From VFMC01 sp044238435 (GTDB lineage Bacteria; Actinomycetota; Acidimicrobiia; Acidimicrobiales; Ilumatobacteraceae), in contig JBIIDH010000104.1 of NCBI GenBank assembly GCA_044238435.1, positions 1-11,799 of the forward strand: a stretch of 11,799 bases of DNA, written 5' to 3'. The translations under genes were made by a program, and so were the position numbers. Of this stretch, positions 1 to 9,391 are shown piece after piece. The first letter of the stretch is position 1. Each line of letters starts with the position of its first letter. Below the pieces are notes generated by a model. It was not told where the DNA came from, ran no database searches, and was given only the letters and a program-made list of their open reading frames with translations.

Positions 1-130
1 GCGTCGCCGTGGCCGTGCCGGTGACGGGGCCGCGAGCGGGAGGCGGAGCAATGGTCTGGGCCATGGTTACGACTGCTTTCGTGACATCGAGGTGACGCTG
101 GAGCGAACGGTAGCCCCGCTACCGGCGCGG

Positions 131-164
131 GACGAACTTCTCCGAGGTTGGAGGACGTTTCGTC
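131..164. repeat. Imperfect inverted repeat (hairpin) upstream of hppA
   Basis: Outer arms GACGAA (131-136) and TTCGTC (159-164) are perfect complements. Inside them 138-143 pairs with 150-155 (one G-U), leaving the loop GAGGTT. The result is about 12 bp with a small internal loop. There is no T-run after it, so it is not a standard intrinsic terminator. It lies 19 bases before the -10-like box at 184 and covers where a -35 element would be, so an operator role is possible. It could also be chance or a weak terminator of an upstream gene. Confidence 0.3.
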
Positions 165-183
165 GGTCACACCGGAAAGTCCC

Positions 184-189
184 TACACT
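184..189 (+). promoter_or_regulatory. Possible -10 box for hppA (TACACT)
   Basis: TACACT fits the actinobacterial TANNNT -10 pattern. A transcript would begin near 196-198, giving a leader of roughly 57-60 nt before the GTG at 255. Alternatively it would begin at the in-frame TTG at 198, which lies 8 nt after the box, the same spacing as the leaderless starts elsewhere in this window. No clear -35 hexamer was seen. Confidence 0.35.
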
Positions 190-254
190 CTCCCCGTTTG
201 CCCAACCCAGCGCGTCCGACGTCGTACGCGCCCGACAGACCACGGAGACCCCTG

Positions 255-2585
<2,331 letters not shown>

Positions 2586-2606
2586 TCGACCAACTGAGTT
2601 TCGCTC

Positions 2607-2642
2607 GAGGGCCCGGGCATCTGCCCGGGCCCTCGGCGTTTT
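2607..2642 (+). terminator. Intrinsic terminator after hppA
   Basis: A GC-rich perfect stem, GAGGGCCCGGGC (2607-2618) with GCCCGGGCCCTC (2623-2634), closes a 4-nt loop ATCT. TTTT follows at 2639-2642. It starts 22 nt after the hppA stop, so hppA transcription should end before the DedA gene. Confidence 0.88.
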
Positions 2643-2648
2643 CACCGC

Positions 2649-2654
2649 TAGCGT
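2649..2654 (+). promoter_or_regulatory. Possible leaderless -10 box (TAGCGT) for the DedA gene
   Basis: TAGCGT lies 8 nt before the GTG start at 2663, directly after the hppA terminator. No Shine-Dalgarno sequence is visible in the 8 nt between. Both facts fit transcription beginning at or next to the start codon. No -35 hexamer is recognisable, since that region is occupied by the terminator stem. Confidence 0.45.
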
Positions 2655-2662
2655 GACCGGCC

Positions 2663-3307
2663 GTGCTCGCCTTTCTCGACTTCGCCAACGAATGGATCAA
2701 GGCCGGAGGGGTCGTCGCGCTGGGTCTGATCATCTTCGCCGAGTCGGGTCTGCTCATCGGCTTCTTCCTGCCCGGCGACTCGCTGCTGTTCTTCGCCGGG
2801 TTCCTGGCCTCGAGCGCGGCGGTCGAGCAGTTCGGCGAGCGCTACATGCCGGCCCTGTGGATCGTTGCCACGGTGTGCGCCATCGCAGCCATCGTCGGCG
2901 ATCAGGTGGGCTACCTCATCGGCAACAAGATCGGCCCCAACCTGCTGCAGCGACCGAAGAGCCGCCTGTTCGACCCGGCTCACGTCGCCAAGGCCGAAGT
3001 GTTCTTCGCCAAGCACGGGGCGAAGACCATCGTGCTCGCCCGCTTCGTGCCGGTGGTGCGTACGTTCGTGCCCACCGTGGCCGGGGTCAGCAGCATGCAC
3101 TACCGCACGTTCGTCACCTACAACATCATCGGCGGGGTGCTCTGGGGTGCGGGCATCACCACGCTCGGGTACTTCCTCGGCGAGATCGACGTCGTGAAGA
3201 ACAACATCGAGATCGCCGCCATCGTCATCGTGGTCGTCAGCGTGCTGCCCATCGCTCTCGAGTACCTGAAGCACCGCCGCAGCAAGGCCACTGACGCACC
3301 GCACTGA
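2663..3307 (+). CDS. DedA family membrane protein
   Basis: This 214-residue DedA/SNARE-associated (PF09335, VTT-domain) integral membrane protein belongs to a family linked to lipid transport (undecaprenyl-phosphate or phospholipid flipping) and membrane homeostasis. The substrate here cannot be assigned. The N-terminal re-entrant region reads AESGLLIGFFLPGDSLLFF, with the family's acidic residues at Glu27 and Asp39. A second conserved block is GDQVGYLIG. The signature ARFVPVVRTFVPTVAG carries the two conserved arginines, Arg127 and Arg133. Hydrophobic segments follow near residues 150-175 and 185-205. Length is normal for the family. The GTG start is supported by the TAGCGT box 8 nt upstream and by the strong terminator before it. 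The gene converges with the DUF3097 gene, only 13 nt separating their stops. Confidence 0.92.
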   Translation: MLAFLDFANEWIKAGGVVALGLIIFAESGLLIGFFLPGDSLLFFAGFLASSAAVEQFGERYMPALWIVATVCAIAAIVGDQVGYLIGNKIGPNLLQRPKSRLFDPAHVAKAEVFFAKHGAKTIVLARFVPVVRTFVPTVAGVSSMHYRTFVTYNIIGGVLWGAGITTLGYFLGEIDVVKNNIEIAAIVIVVVSVLPIALEYLKHRRSKATDAPH

Positions 3308-3320
3308 TCCGCTGGCTGCC

Positions 3321-4148
3321 TCAGTCGGGCGACGGCGCGACGAAATCGATCAGACGTTCCACCGAGCCCACCAACTCGGGCTCCAAATCCCTGAACGACT
3401 GCACCCGGTTGCGCAGGAACGGCCAGAAGCGGGCGGGGTCGGCGCCGAGCGCGGCGCAGATGCCCTCCTTCCACGGCGTGCCGCGCGGGACGACGGGCCA
3501 GGCATCGCGATCGATCACCCGCGGCCGCACGCCCTGCCACACGTCGACGAAGGGGTGGCCCGTCACCAGCACGTGCCGGTGTCGGCGGGCCACTTCGTCG
3601 GCGAGCCGCTGTTCCTTCGAACCGGGCACGAGGTGGTCGACGAGCACACCGAGCAGCCGCGTGGGCCCGGGCTCGAAGTCGTCGATCGCCTCGAGCAGGT
3701 GGTCGATGCCATGCATCGGCTCCACCACGATGCCCACCTCGCGCAGGTCGTCGCCCCACACGTGCTCGACGAGTTCGGCGTCGTGCTTGCCCTCCACCCA
3801 GATGCGGCTCGCCTGCGCCACCTTGGCAGGGGCCGGACGGGTGGAGGCGATGGATCCGCTCGCGGTGATGCGCTTCGATGCCACCTGGGCCGCCGCCTCG
3901 TTCGCCGGGCGCACCAGCGTGACCGGTCGGCCCTCGATGAGGAACCCTCCCGGCTTGTAGACGAAGTGGCGGTGGTTGCCGGACCTGTCGCGCAGGGTGA
4001 CTGCCTGCACGCTGATCTTCACCACATCGCCGGTGAAGCCCGACGACCGGTCCTCCACCACCATGCCCACCCGCACCGGTACGAGCGGCCAGCGTGGGCG
4101 GGCCCGTTCCTGGTCGAACTCGTCGAGGATGTCGCGGGGCCCGCTCAT
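3321..4148 (-). CDS. DUF3097 family protein with TOPRIM-like core
   Basis: This 275-residue protein matches my memory of the actinobacterial DUF3097 family, whose function is unknown. After an N-terminal part of small-barrel character (residues 20-80), the core reads RIWVEGKHDAELVEHVWG (Glu119, Asp123), then LLGVLVDHLVPGSKE (Asp171, His172, Lys178). The EG-x-x-D plus later D-x-H arrangement resembles a TOPRIM metal site as in primases, topoisomerases and OLD nucleases, suggesting nucleic-acid work. That link is inference. The start is ATG 4148, because it overlaps the preceding stop by 4 bp (ATGA), a typical coupling arrangement. A longer reading frame upstream overlaps that neighbour by about 160 nt and looks non-native (Arg/Ala-rich). 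It is the last gene of the four-gene operon. Confidence 0.85.
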   Translation of the reverse strand: MSGPRDILDEFDQERARPRWPLVPVRVGMVVEDRSSGFTGDVVKISVQAVTLRDRSGNHRHFVYKPGGFLIEGRPVTLVRPANEAAAQVASKRITASGSIASTRPAPAKVAQASRIWVEGKHDAELVEHVWGDDLREVGIVVEPMHGIDHLLEAIDDFEPGPTRLLGVLVDHLVPGSKEQRLADEVARRHRHVLVTGHPFVDVWQGVRPRVIDRDAWPVVPRGTPWKEGICAALGADPARFWPFLRNRVQSFRDLEPELVGSVERLIDFVAPSPD

Positions 4149-4840
4149 CGCGCACCGTCGGCGTGCACGTGCCAGCGCGGCACCCGCCCCGGCGCGGCAG
4201 TGAGCACCTGGTCGACCGCCGTGCCGTCGTGACGGCGATACGGGGCGCGAAGACCACGGACATCGGTGGGCATGGCGAACGACGTTGGCAGGTACGGCGT
4301 GCCCCATACGTGCACCCGTTCGCCCGGACCCGTGACGTGCACGATGCCCTCGGTCAGTTCGATCCGGGCGTCGATCTCACCGTCCTGCCGGTAGCCGTCG
4401 GCACCCGTCGCCAACCCCTCGAGCGGGGTACCGGGCGCCGACGCGTACCACTCGACGTCGAAGGTCACCGGCACCGGTGTGCCGTACGCCCGGCGCCACG
4501 CCTCGGTGGGGTCGTCGAGCAGCACACCATGTGCCTCGTTGCCGAGGCTCCACTGCTGCATCGGCACATCGCACACATGGTCGGCCCACATCTCGGGTGG
4601 CTTGATCTCGAGGCCACCGCGAAGGCCGACACCGTTCAGCTCCTCGATGTACAGGTACGGCTCGTCGTCGCGCACCAGACCCGCCCAGTAGTCGAAACGA
4701 GTGCCGCGCAGCTCGAAGCCCACGAACAGGCCCACCGTGCCCATGCCTGCCACCTCACCGGCACCCCACCACCACCAGGCCTCGACGGCGCAGTCGGGGT
4801 GGCGCGCCTCATCGACTGCGTCGACCGACCGCACCGTCAT
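4145..4840 (-). CDS. Uncharacterised 231-aa protein with Trp cluster
   Basis: I do not recognise a named family. The 231-residue product has no signal peptide or membrane helix. It is rich in aromatics and in short alternating stretches that suggest mostly beta structure. A run of four tryptophans (residues 22-25, AWWWWGAGE) is followed by FELRGTRFDYWAGLV, a Pro/Glu/Trp stretch (EIKPPEMWADH) and TFDVEWYASAPGT. The pattern recalls beta-barrel, lipocalin or CrtC-like ligand binders, but this is only an impression. ATG 4840 overlaps the upstream stop by 4 bp (ATGA), and its own stop overlaps the DUF3097 start by 4 bp, so it is almost certainly translated as part of the operon. Codon use matches its neighbours, giving no sign of recent transfer. 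Confidence 0.8.
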   Translation of the reverse strand: MTVRSVDAVDEARHPDCAVEAWWWWGAGEVAGMGTVGLFVGFELRGTRFDYWAGLVRDDEPYLYIEELNGVGLRGGLEIKPPEMWADHVCDVPMQQWSLGNEAHGVLLDDPTEAWRRAYGTPVPVTFDVEWYASAPGTPLEGLATGADGYRQDGEIDARIELTEGIVHVTGPGERVHVWGTPYLPTSFAMPTDVRGLRAPYRRHDGTAVDQVLTAAPGRVPRWHVHADGAR

Positions 4841-5976
4841 GCAGGGGGCAGCGGCGAGTAGTACGCACCCTCGTCCTGCACACCTGCGTTGTCGCCCTCC
4901 ATCATCGACACCATCTGGTACAGCATGGGGTCGATGTCGCGGGGCACGGTCCAGTCGAGTTCGTCGGCCACTCCGGCCTCGAGCGCGAACGGACGCAGGA
5001 AGCTGAAGTACACGTACGCACCGGCGCGGATCTTGTCGTCGCGGCTCATCGCGGCGATGTTGCGGTAGTGACGCGACTGGGCCTTGCGCACCGCGGCGAT
5101 GAGCGGGTCGAGCGCCTCGTCGGGCACGGGCACCAGGTCGCCCGAGTCGGTGGTGAAGAGTCCGAACCCGACGAGGTGGTCGAGGTAGTCCTCCGGCGTG
5201 GTGTTGCTGGTACCGAAATCGGTGATGCGGTCGATGCTGACGCCGTCGAGCACCAACGCTGCGGTGAGGTACTGGTACGGCACCTCGGCCGCGACATCGC
5301 TCCACGGGAAGTCGCTGTGGCCCATCTGGTAGTAGTCGCGCACCAGCAACACCCGACCGTCGGGCAGGAGGTACGGCCCGCTGTCGCCCGTACCCACCCG
5401 CGTGTCGAAGTAGAGCAGGAACAGGTAGCCCACGAGGGTGGCGTTGAACCGCTTGATGCGCGCCCGCCGCTCGTCGTCGACCGCTTCCACGCCCGCCAGC
5501 AGCTCGGCGATCACGTCGCCGTCGTACGGCGTGACCGTGTTCGTGTCCCATGCCTGACGGGAGCCGTCGGCGCGGTAGGCGCGGGTGGCCCGCTCCCAGA
5601 AGTCGGCGATGGTGGCCAGGTCGGACACGTCGTTGGCTCGCACCGGGTCGACCATTTCGAGCACCTTGCGGCCCACGAGCGGCAGATTGGCGATGCTCCA
5701 CAGGTGCACGGTGTTCACCCGGCACCCGGGACGTCGCGCCCGGCGACCGATCTCGTCGGCAGGCATCGCCTCGTCGATACGGCGCATCATGTCGGGATAG
5801 CGCAGCAGCGCTTCGATGCACGACACGATGATGTAGGCGCTGACCGGGATGAGCTTGCTCTCGAGCGAGGTGCGTTCCTCGGTGAGCGCACGCGAGATGT
5901 GCGAGTGGTAGTCGAGGAACTCGTCGACGTACTCGCGCCTCGCGGCGTGGTACGCGCTGGAGTCGCGGTCAACCAC
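4837..5976 (-). CDS. Uncharacterised 379-aa soluble protein
   Basis: I do not recognise this protein. It appears cytoplasmic, with no signal peptide. The N-terminal third looks helical, with YVDEFLDYHSHISRALTEER near residues 16-35 and then SAYIIVSCIEALLRYPDMMRR. The central part has conserved-looking features FDTRVGTGDSGPYLLPDGR, LLVRDYYQMGHSDFPWSD and DFGTSNTTPEDYLDHL. No ATP-grasp, Walker or Rossmann signature was seen. The GTG start at 5976 is supported by a good ribosome-binding site, GAGGGGG (5983-5989, 6 nt spacing). It overlaps the end of the upstream PEP-swivel gene by 8 bp, and its own TGA overlaps the next ATG by 4 bp. It could be a partner of the swivel domain, since split PEP-utilising enzymes are known, but nothing in its sequence proves this. 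Confidence 0.82.
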   Translation of the reverse strand: MVDRDSSAYHAARREYVDEFLDYHSHISRALTEERTSLESKLIPVSAYIIVSCIEALLRYPDMMRRIDEAMPADEIGRRARRPGCRVNTVHLWSIANLPLVGRKVLEMVDPVRANDVSDLATIADFWERATRAYRADGSRQAWDTNTVTPYDGDVIAELLAGVEAVDDERRARIKRFNATLVGYLFLLYFDTRVGTGDSGPYLLPDGRVLLVRDYYQMGHSDFPWSDVAAEVPYQYLTAALVLDGVSIDRITDFGTSNTTPEDYLDHLVGFGLFTTDSGDLVPVPDEALDPLIAAVRKAQSRHYRNIAAMSRDDKIRAGAYVYFSFLRPFALEAGVADELDWTVPRDIDPMLYQMVSMMEGDNAGVQDEGAYYSPLPPA

Positions 5977-6313
5977 GGATGACCCCCTCGGCTCCGCTGC
6001 AGTCGAGTTCCACCTCGGTGCCGGCAGCAGGCTCGCCGGCCACGAACGAAGCGCCCATCACACACGGCACCTGGAACTCGCGGCTGACGATGCCGATGTG
6101 ACTGCGCGGGGTTCCGCCGGTGCAGATGACGGCGGTGAGCTCGTGGTAGATCGGGGCGAGGAACGTGGCCCCGGCGTCGCGCACCAGCGCCACCACACCC
6201 TCGGCTCCGGTGTCCATCAACGCCAGCACGTCGTCGGGCGACTCGATCGCCAGGAAGCGGCCCCGCACGGGCGCCGCGTCGAACACCTTGGTTCCGCTAC
6301 CGATCGTCTGCAT
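5969..6313 (-). CDS. Stand-alone PEP-utilising enzyme mobile (phosphohistidine) domain
   Basis: This 114-residue protein consists of little more than the swivel domain (PF00391-like) that in PEP synthase, pyruvate phosphate dikinase and rifampicin phosphotransferase carries phosphate on a histidine. The signature AVICTGGTPRSHIGIVSRE followed by VPCVMGA is clear, and His72 is the expected phosphohistidine. The ATP-grasp and PEP-binding domains of full-length family members are absent, and the next gene does not obviously supply them. ATG 6313 is chosen because the family-like sequence begins there and a TAGTCT box sits 8 nt upstream. Extending further upstream would run into the divergent SCP2 gene. 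It heads the four-gene operon and overlaps the next start by 8 bp. It may take part in a split phosphotransfer enzyme or serve as a binding module. Confidence 0.87.
   Translation of the reverse strand: MQTIGSGTKVFDAAPVRGRFLAIESPDDVLALMDTGAEGVVALVRDAGATFLAPIYHELTAVICTGGTPRSHIGIVSREFQVPCVMGASFVAGEPAAGTEVELDCSGAEGVIRG
5983..5989 (-). promoter_or_regulatory. Ribosome-binding site deciding the GTG start of the 379-aa gene
   Basis: Read on the minus strand this is GAGGGGG, 6 nt before the GTG at 5976. It lies inside the end of the swivel-domain gene and is the clearest Shine-Dalgarno sequence in this operon. It supports that start and coupled translation. Confidence 0.6.
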
Positions 6314-6320
6314 GATCAGG

Positions 6321-6326
6321 CAGACT
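6321..6326 (+). promoter_or_regulatory. Degenerate -10 box (CAGACT) for the SCP2-like gene
   Basis: CAGACT lies 8 nt before ATG 6335 and differs from TANNNT only at the first base. The spacing matches the better boxes in the window. Because it overlaps the opposite-strand TAGTCT it may be part of a bidirectional promoter, but the match alone is weak. Confidence 0.25.
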
Positions 6327-6327
6327 A
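6322..6327 (-). promoter_or_regulatory. Leaderless -10 box (TAGTCT) of the four-gene operon
   Basis: On the minus strand TAGTCT lies 8 nt before ATG 6313, with no Shine-Dalgarno sequence between. This fits a leaderless transcript. The box overlaps a degenerate -10 box for the divergent gene by five bases, so the two transcripts may compete. No -35 element was seen. Confidence 0.5.
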
Positions 6328-6334
6328 GGCGGCA

Positions 6335-6727
6335 ATGGTTCGCTATCTCAGCCTGGAATGGATCGAAGCCCTCACCGCCGCGGCGGCTGCCACGCCTGCA
6401 CTCGGTCCGCTGGCGTCTGCCCACCCCATCGGCGTCACCCAGGTGGTCACCGCCGGCCCGGAGGGTGATGTGGTGTACCACCTGCAGGCCGGCGACGATG
6501 CCGTGGTGTTCGGCGCCGGCGCTGCGTTCCCCGAAGACGTGCGCATGGAGCAGGAGTGGGACACCGCCGTCGGCGTGGCCACCGGCACACTCGACGCCGA
6601 GCAGGCCTTCATCACGGGCCGCATCCGCCTCAGTGGCGACCAGATGAAGCTCATCGCTGCCCAACCGTTGTTCGGCGCACTCGATGCGGTGTTCACCGCC
6701 GTGCGCGCCGACACCGACTACCACTGA
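6335..6727 (+). CDS. SCP2 sterol-carrier-like protein
   Basis: This 130-residue protein resembles the SCP2 sterol-carrier fold, a small soluble alpha/beta domain that binds lipids or acyl chains in a hydrophobic cavity. The recognisable part is the C-terminal half: a beta strand region (residues 47-60), then a helix and the family-like FITGRIRLSGDQMKL (about 92-106) leading to a final helix and VRADTDYH. Length is that of a single-domain SCP2. There is no signal peptide, so it should act in the cytoplasm. The ATG at 6335 is only 21 nt from the divergent operon's start. The Fpg/Nei gene follows after 16 nt on the same strand, so the two are probably co-transcribed. The ligand is unknown. Confidence 0.8.
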   Translation: MVRYLSLEWIEALTAAAAATPALGPLASAHPIGVTQVVTAGPEGDVVYHLQAGDDAVVFGAGAAFPEDVRMEQEWDTAVGVATGTLDAEQAFITGRIRLSGDQMKLIAAQPLFGALDAVFTAVRADTDYH

Positions 6728-6743
6728 TCGCAGCGAGCCGGTC

Positions 6744-7580
6744 GTGCCTGAGCTACCCGAGGTGCAGGCCCACGCCGAGCGGCTCACCGAGCAGCTCGCC
6801 GGCCGGGTGCTCGACCGCTTCGCGCCCATCACCTTCACCGCCCTGAAGACCGTCTCACCGCCGCCCGACGGGGCCTACGGCACCGCGCTGCAGCGGGTCG
6901 ACCACCGTGGCAAATACCTGCTGCTGCGCTTCCCCACGCTCACGTTCGTGGTGCACCTGATGCAAGCGGGCCGCCTGGTGGTCGACGACAAGCAGGCGGC
7001 CAAGCCGCGCAACGGCCAGGCCCGGCTCGTGTTCACCGAGGGGCCGGCGTTGCTGCTCACCGAAGCCGGCCGCGAACGGCGGGCGGGCATCTGGTGCGTG
7101 GCCGACGACCCGCTGGTGCAGCCGCCACTCGACCGACTGGGCCCCGATGCGTTGGAGATGACGGTCGAACAACTCACCGCCGCCTTCGCCGAGCACAACC
7201 TGCGCGTGCACGGGTTCCTGCGCGACCAGCACCGCATCGCCGGGCTCGGGCGCATGCTGGCCAACGAGGTGTGCCACCGCGCCCGGCTGTCGCCCTTCGC
7301 CATGACCGGCAGCCTGGGGGCCGAGGGGGCCGAACGGGTGCACGCTGCGGTGCACGAGTGTGTGGCCGAGGCCCTGGTGCACGAACGTGCTCGCCCCGAC
7401 ATGAGCTCGACCGCCGAGCGGCCGGGGGCGGTGCACGGCCGGGTGGGCCAGCCGTGCCCGGTGTGTGCCGACACGGTGCGCTCGGTCAGCTACAGCAGCT
7501 ACACCGTCGCCTACTGCCCCACCTGCCAGACCGGTGGCAAGGTGCTGGCCGACAACACCACCTCCCGCTTTCTGAAATAG
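6744..7580 (+). CDS. Fpg/Nei family DNA glycosylase (actinobacterial type)
   Basis: This 278-residue bifunctional DNA glycosylase/AP lyase acts in base-excision repair of oxidised bases. The start GTG 6744 is fixed by the required N-terminus: the sequence begins PELPEV, so Pro2 (Schiff-base nucleophile) and Glu3 follow the initiator. Lys57 in HRGKYLLL matches the Fpg Lys finger. The helix-two-turn-helix reads RIAGLGRMLANEV (165-177) and the zinc finger CPVC (238-241)...CPTC (258-261), ending QTGGKVLADNTTSRFLK. Two DNA-contact positions differ from classical Fpg: the Asn of GIGN is Arg170, and the zinc-finger Arg is replaced by Tyr by spacing. Substrate preference may thus differ from 8-oxoguanine. 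I leave it as Fpg/Nei rather than mutM or nei. Confidence 0.92.
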   Translation: MPELPEVQAHAERLTEQLAGRVLDRFAPITFTALKTVSPPPDGAYGTALQRVDHRGKYLLLRFPTLTFVVHLMQAGRLVVDDKQAAKPRNGQARLVFTEGPALLLTEAGRERRAGIWCVADDPLVQPPLDRLGPDALEMTVEQLTAAFAEHNLRVHGFLRDQHRIAGLGRMLANEVCHRARLSPFAMTGSLGAEGAERVHAAVHECVAEALVHERARPDMSSTAERPGAVHGRVGQPCPVCADTVRSVSYSSYTVAYCPTCQTGGKVLADNTTSRFLK

Positions 7581-7589
7581 CCCCTCGGG

Positions 7590-7595
7590 TACGCT
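7590..7595 (+). promoter_or_regulatory. Leaderless -10 box (TACGCT) for the nucleoside phosphorylase
   Basis: TACGCT lies 7 nt before ATG 7603 in a 22-nt gap after the glycosylase stop, with no Shine-Dalgarno sequence. The same hexamer at the same distance precedes the malate dehydrogenase gene on the other strand. Confidence 0.5.
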
Positions 7596-7602
7596 CGGCG
7601 GC

Positions 7603-8325
7603 ATGCCCATCCACCTGCGCGCCGAACCCTCCGACTACGCCCCGGCGGTGCTGGTGCCCGGCGACCCGAAGCGGGCTGCCTACATCGCCGAGCACCACTT
7701 CGACCCCGGCGCCCGCCTCGTGAACGACGAGCGCGGCATGCTCGGCTTCACCGGCACCTATCAGGGCAGGCCGATCAGCGTGCAGAGCGTGGGCATGGGA
7801 GGGGCCAGCGCCGCCATCTACTACACCGAGTTGGCGCAGTTCCTCGGGGCTCGTCGCATCATCCGGGTGGGCACCGCCGGTGGGCTGAAGCCGGGCCTGC
7901 GGATGGGCGACACCGTGGTGGCCATGAGCGCCACGGCCGACGACCCGATGGTGGGCATCCTCACCGACGGCGAGGCCCACGCCCCCACAGCCGACTGGCG
8001 TCTGGTCGAGTTGTCGGCCCGCCTCGCGCGCGACAAGGGCGCCACCGTGCATGTCGGCCCCATCGTCACCAGCGCCATCTTCTACGACCGCCGCGAGGGC
8101 ATCATGCAGCGCTGGCGCGAGCGCGGCCACGTGGCCGTCGAGATGGAGGCCGCGGTGCTCTACACCCTCGCCGCCATCCACGGCTTCGAGGCACTGGCGC
8201 TGATGACGGTGAGCGACCTCATCGCCAGCGAAACCGAGACCGAGCGCATCAGCGACGAGGAGCTCCGCGCCGGTGTCGACCGGATGATGACCGTGGCGTG
8301 CGAGGTGGCCGTCGCCGACCTGTGA
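7603..8325 (+). CDS. deoD: DeoD-type purine nucleoside phosphorylase
   Basis: This 240-residue cytoplasmic enzyme cleaves purine (deoxy)nucleosides with phosphate into base and (deoxy)ribose-1-phosphate, in nucleoside salvage. The whole length aligns with E. coli DeoD. His4 begins the ribose site; PGDPKRA (Gly20, Arg24), Arg44 in RGMLGFTGTY and Arg88 in RVGTAGG match the phosphate site. VEMEAA (Glu180, Glu182) is the ribose/base region, and TVSD (Asp205) corresponds to the catalytic Asp204. The Ser of RVGSCG is Thr here. The loop after Asp205 differs from DeoD, and Arg222 is the likely counterpart of Arg217, an inference from the alignment. Uridine phosphorylase is less likely given the Asp and RGMLGFTGTY block. 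It converges with mdh, 15 nt separating the stops and no terminator hairpin between. Confidence 0.9.
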   Translation: MPIHLRAEPSDYAPAVLVPGDPKRAAYIAEHHFDPGARLVNDERGMLGFTGTYQGRPISVQSVGMGGASAAIYYTELAQFLGARRIIRVGTAGGLKPGLRMGDTVVAMSATADDPMVGILTDGEAHAPTADWRLVELSARLARDKGATVHVGPIVTSAIFYDRREGIMQRWRERGHVAVEMEAAVLYTLAAIHGFEALALMTVSDLIASETETERISDEELRAGVDRMMTVACEVAVADL

Positions 8326-8340
8326 GTGCTGCGACTCGGG

Positions 8341-9327
<987 letters not shown>

Positions 9328-9334
9328 GACTGCG

Positions 9335-9340
9335 AGCGTA
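9335..9340 (-). promoter_or_regulatory. Leaderless -10 box (TACGCT) for mdh
   Basis: Read on the minus strand TACGCT precedes ATG 9327 by 7 nt with no Shine-Dalgarno sequence. The element sits in the 64-nt gap between mdh and the acyltransferase gene. No convincing -35 hexamer was seen. Confidence 0.5.
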
Positions 9341-9391
9341 TGCCCTGGCAGCGCCGCGCGAGAAGCCAGTGGAGCGACGGATCCTGGCCGG

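Larger units (their letters stand above)
1..254. other. Upstream region without a convincing gene
   Basis: No supported gene was found here. The + frame beginning at base 3 is open to a TGA at 93-95, so these bases could be the last 30 codons of a gene starting outside the window. Within that frame an ATG at 51 follows a good Shine-Dalgarno-like GGGAGG (38-43, 7 nt away) and would encode a 14-residue hydrophobic peptide. A minus-strand ATG at 64 is also open to the window edge. G/C at third positions does not separate these choices. Bases 96-254 hold a hairpin, a -10-like box and the hppA leader, described separately. Confidence 0.5.

Noticed and set aside
4149..4307. Longer DUF3097 start at 4307
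   Set aside because: The added residues are Arg/Ala-rich, unlike the family, and would overlap the neighbour by about 160 nt; ATG 4148 with ATGA coupling is better.
8326..8340. Bidirectional terminator between the converging phosphorylase and mdh genes
   Set aside because: The 15-nt gap contains no inverted repeat.
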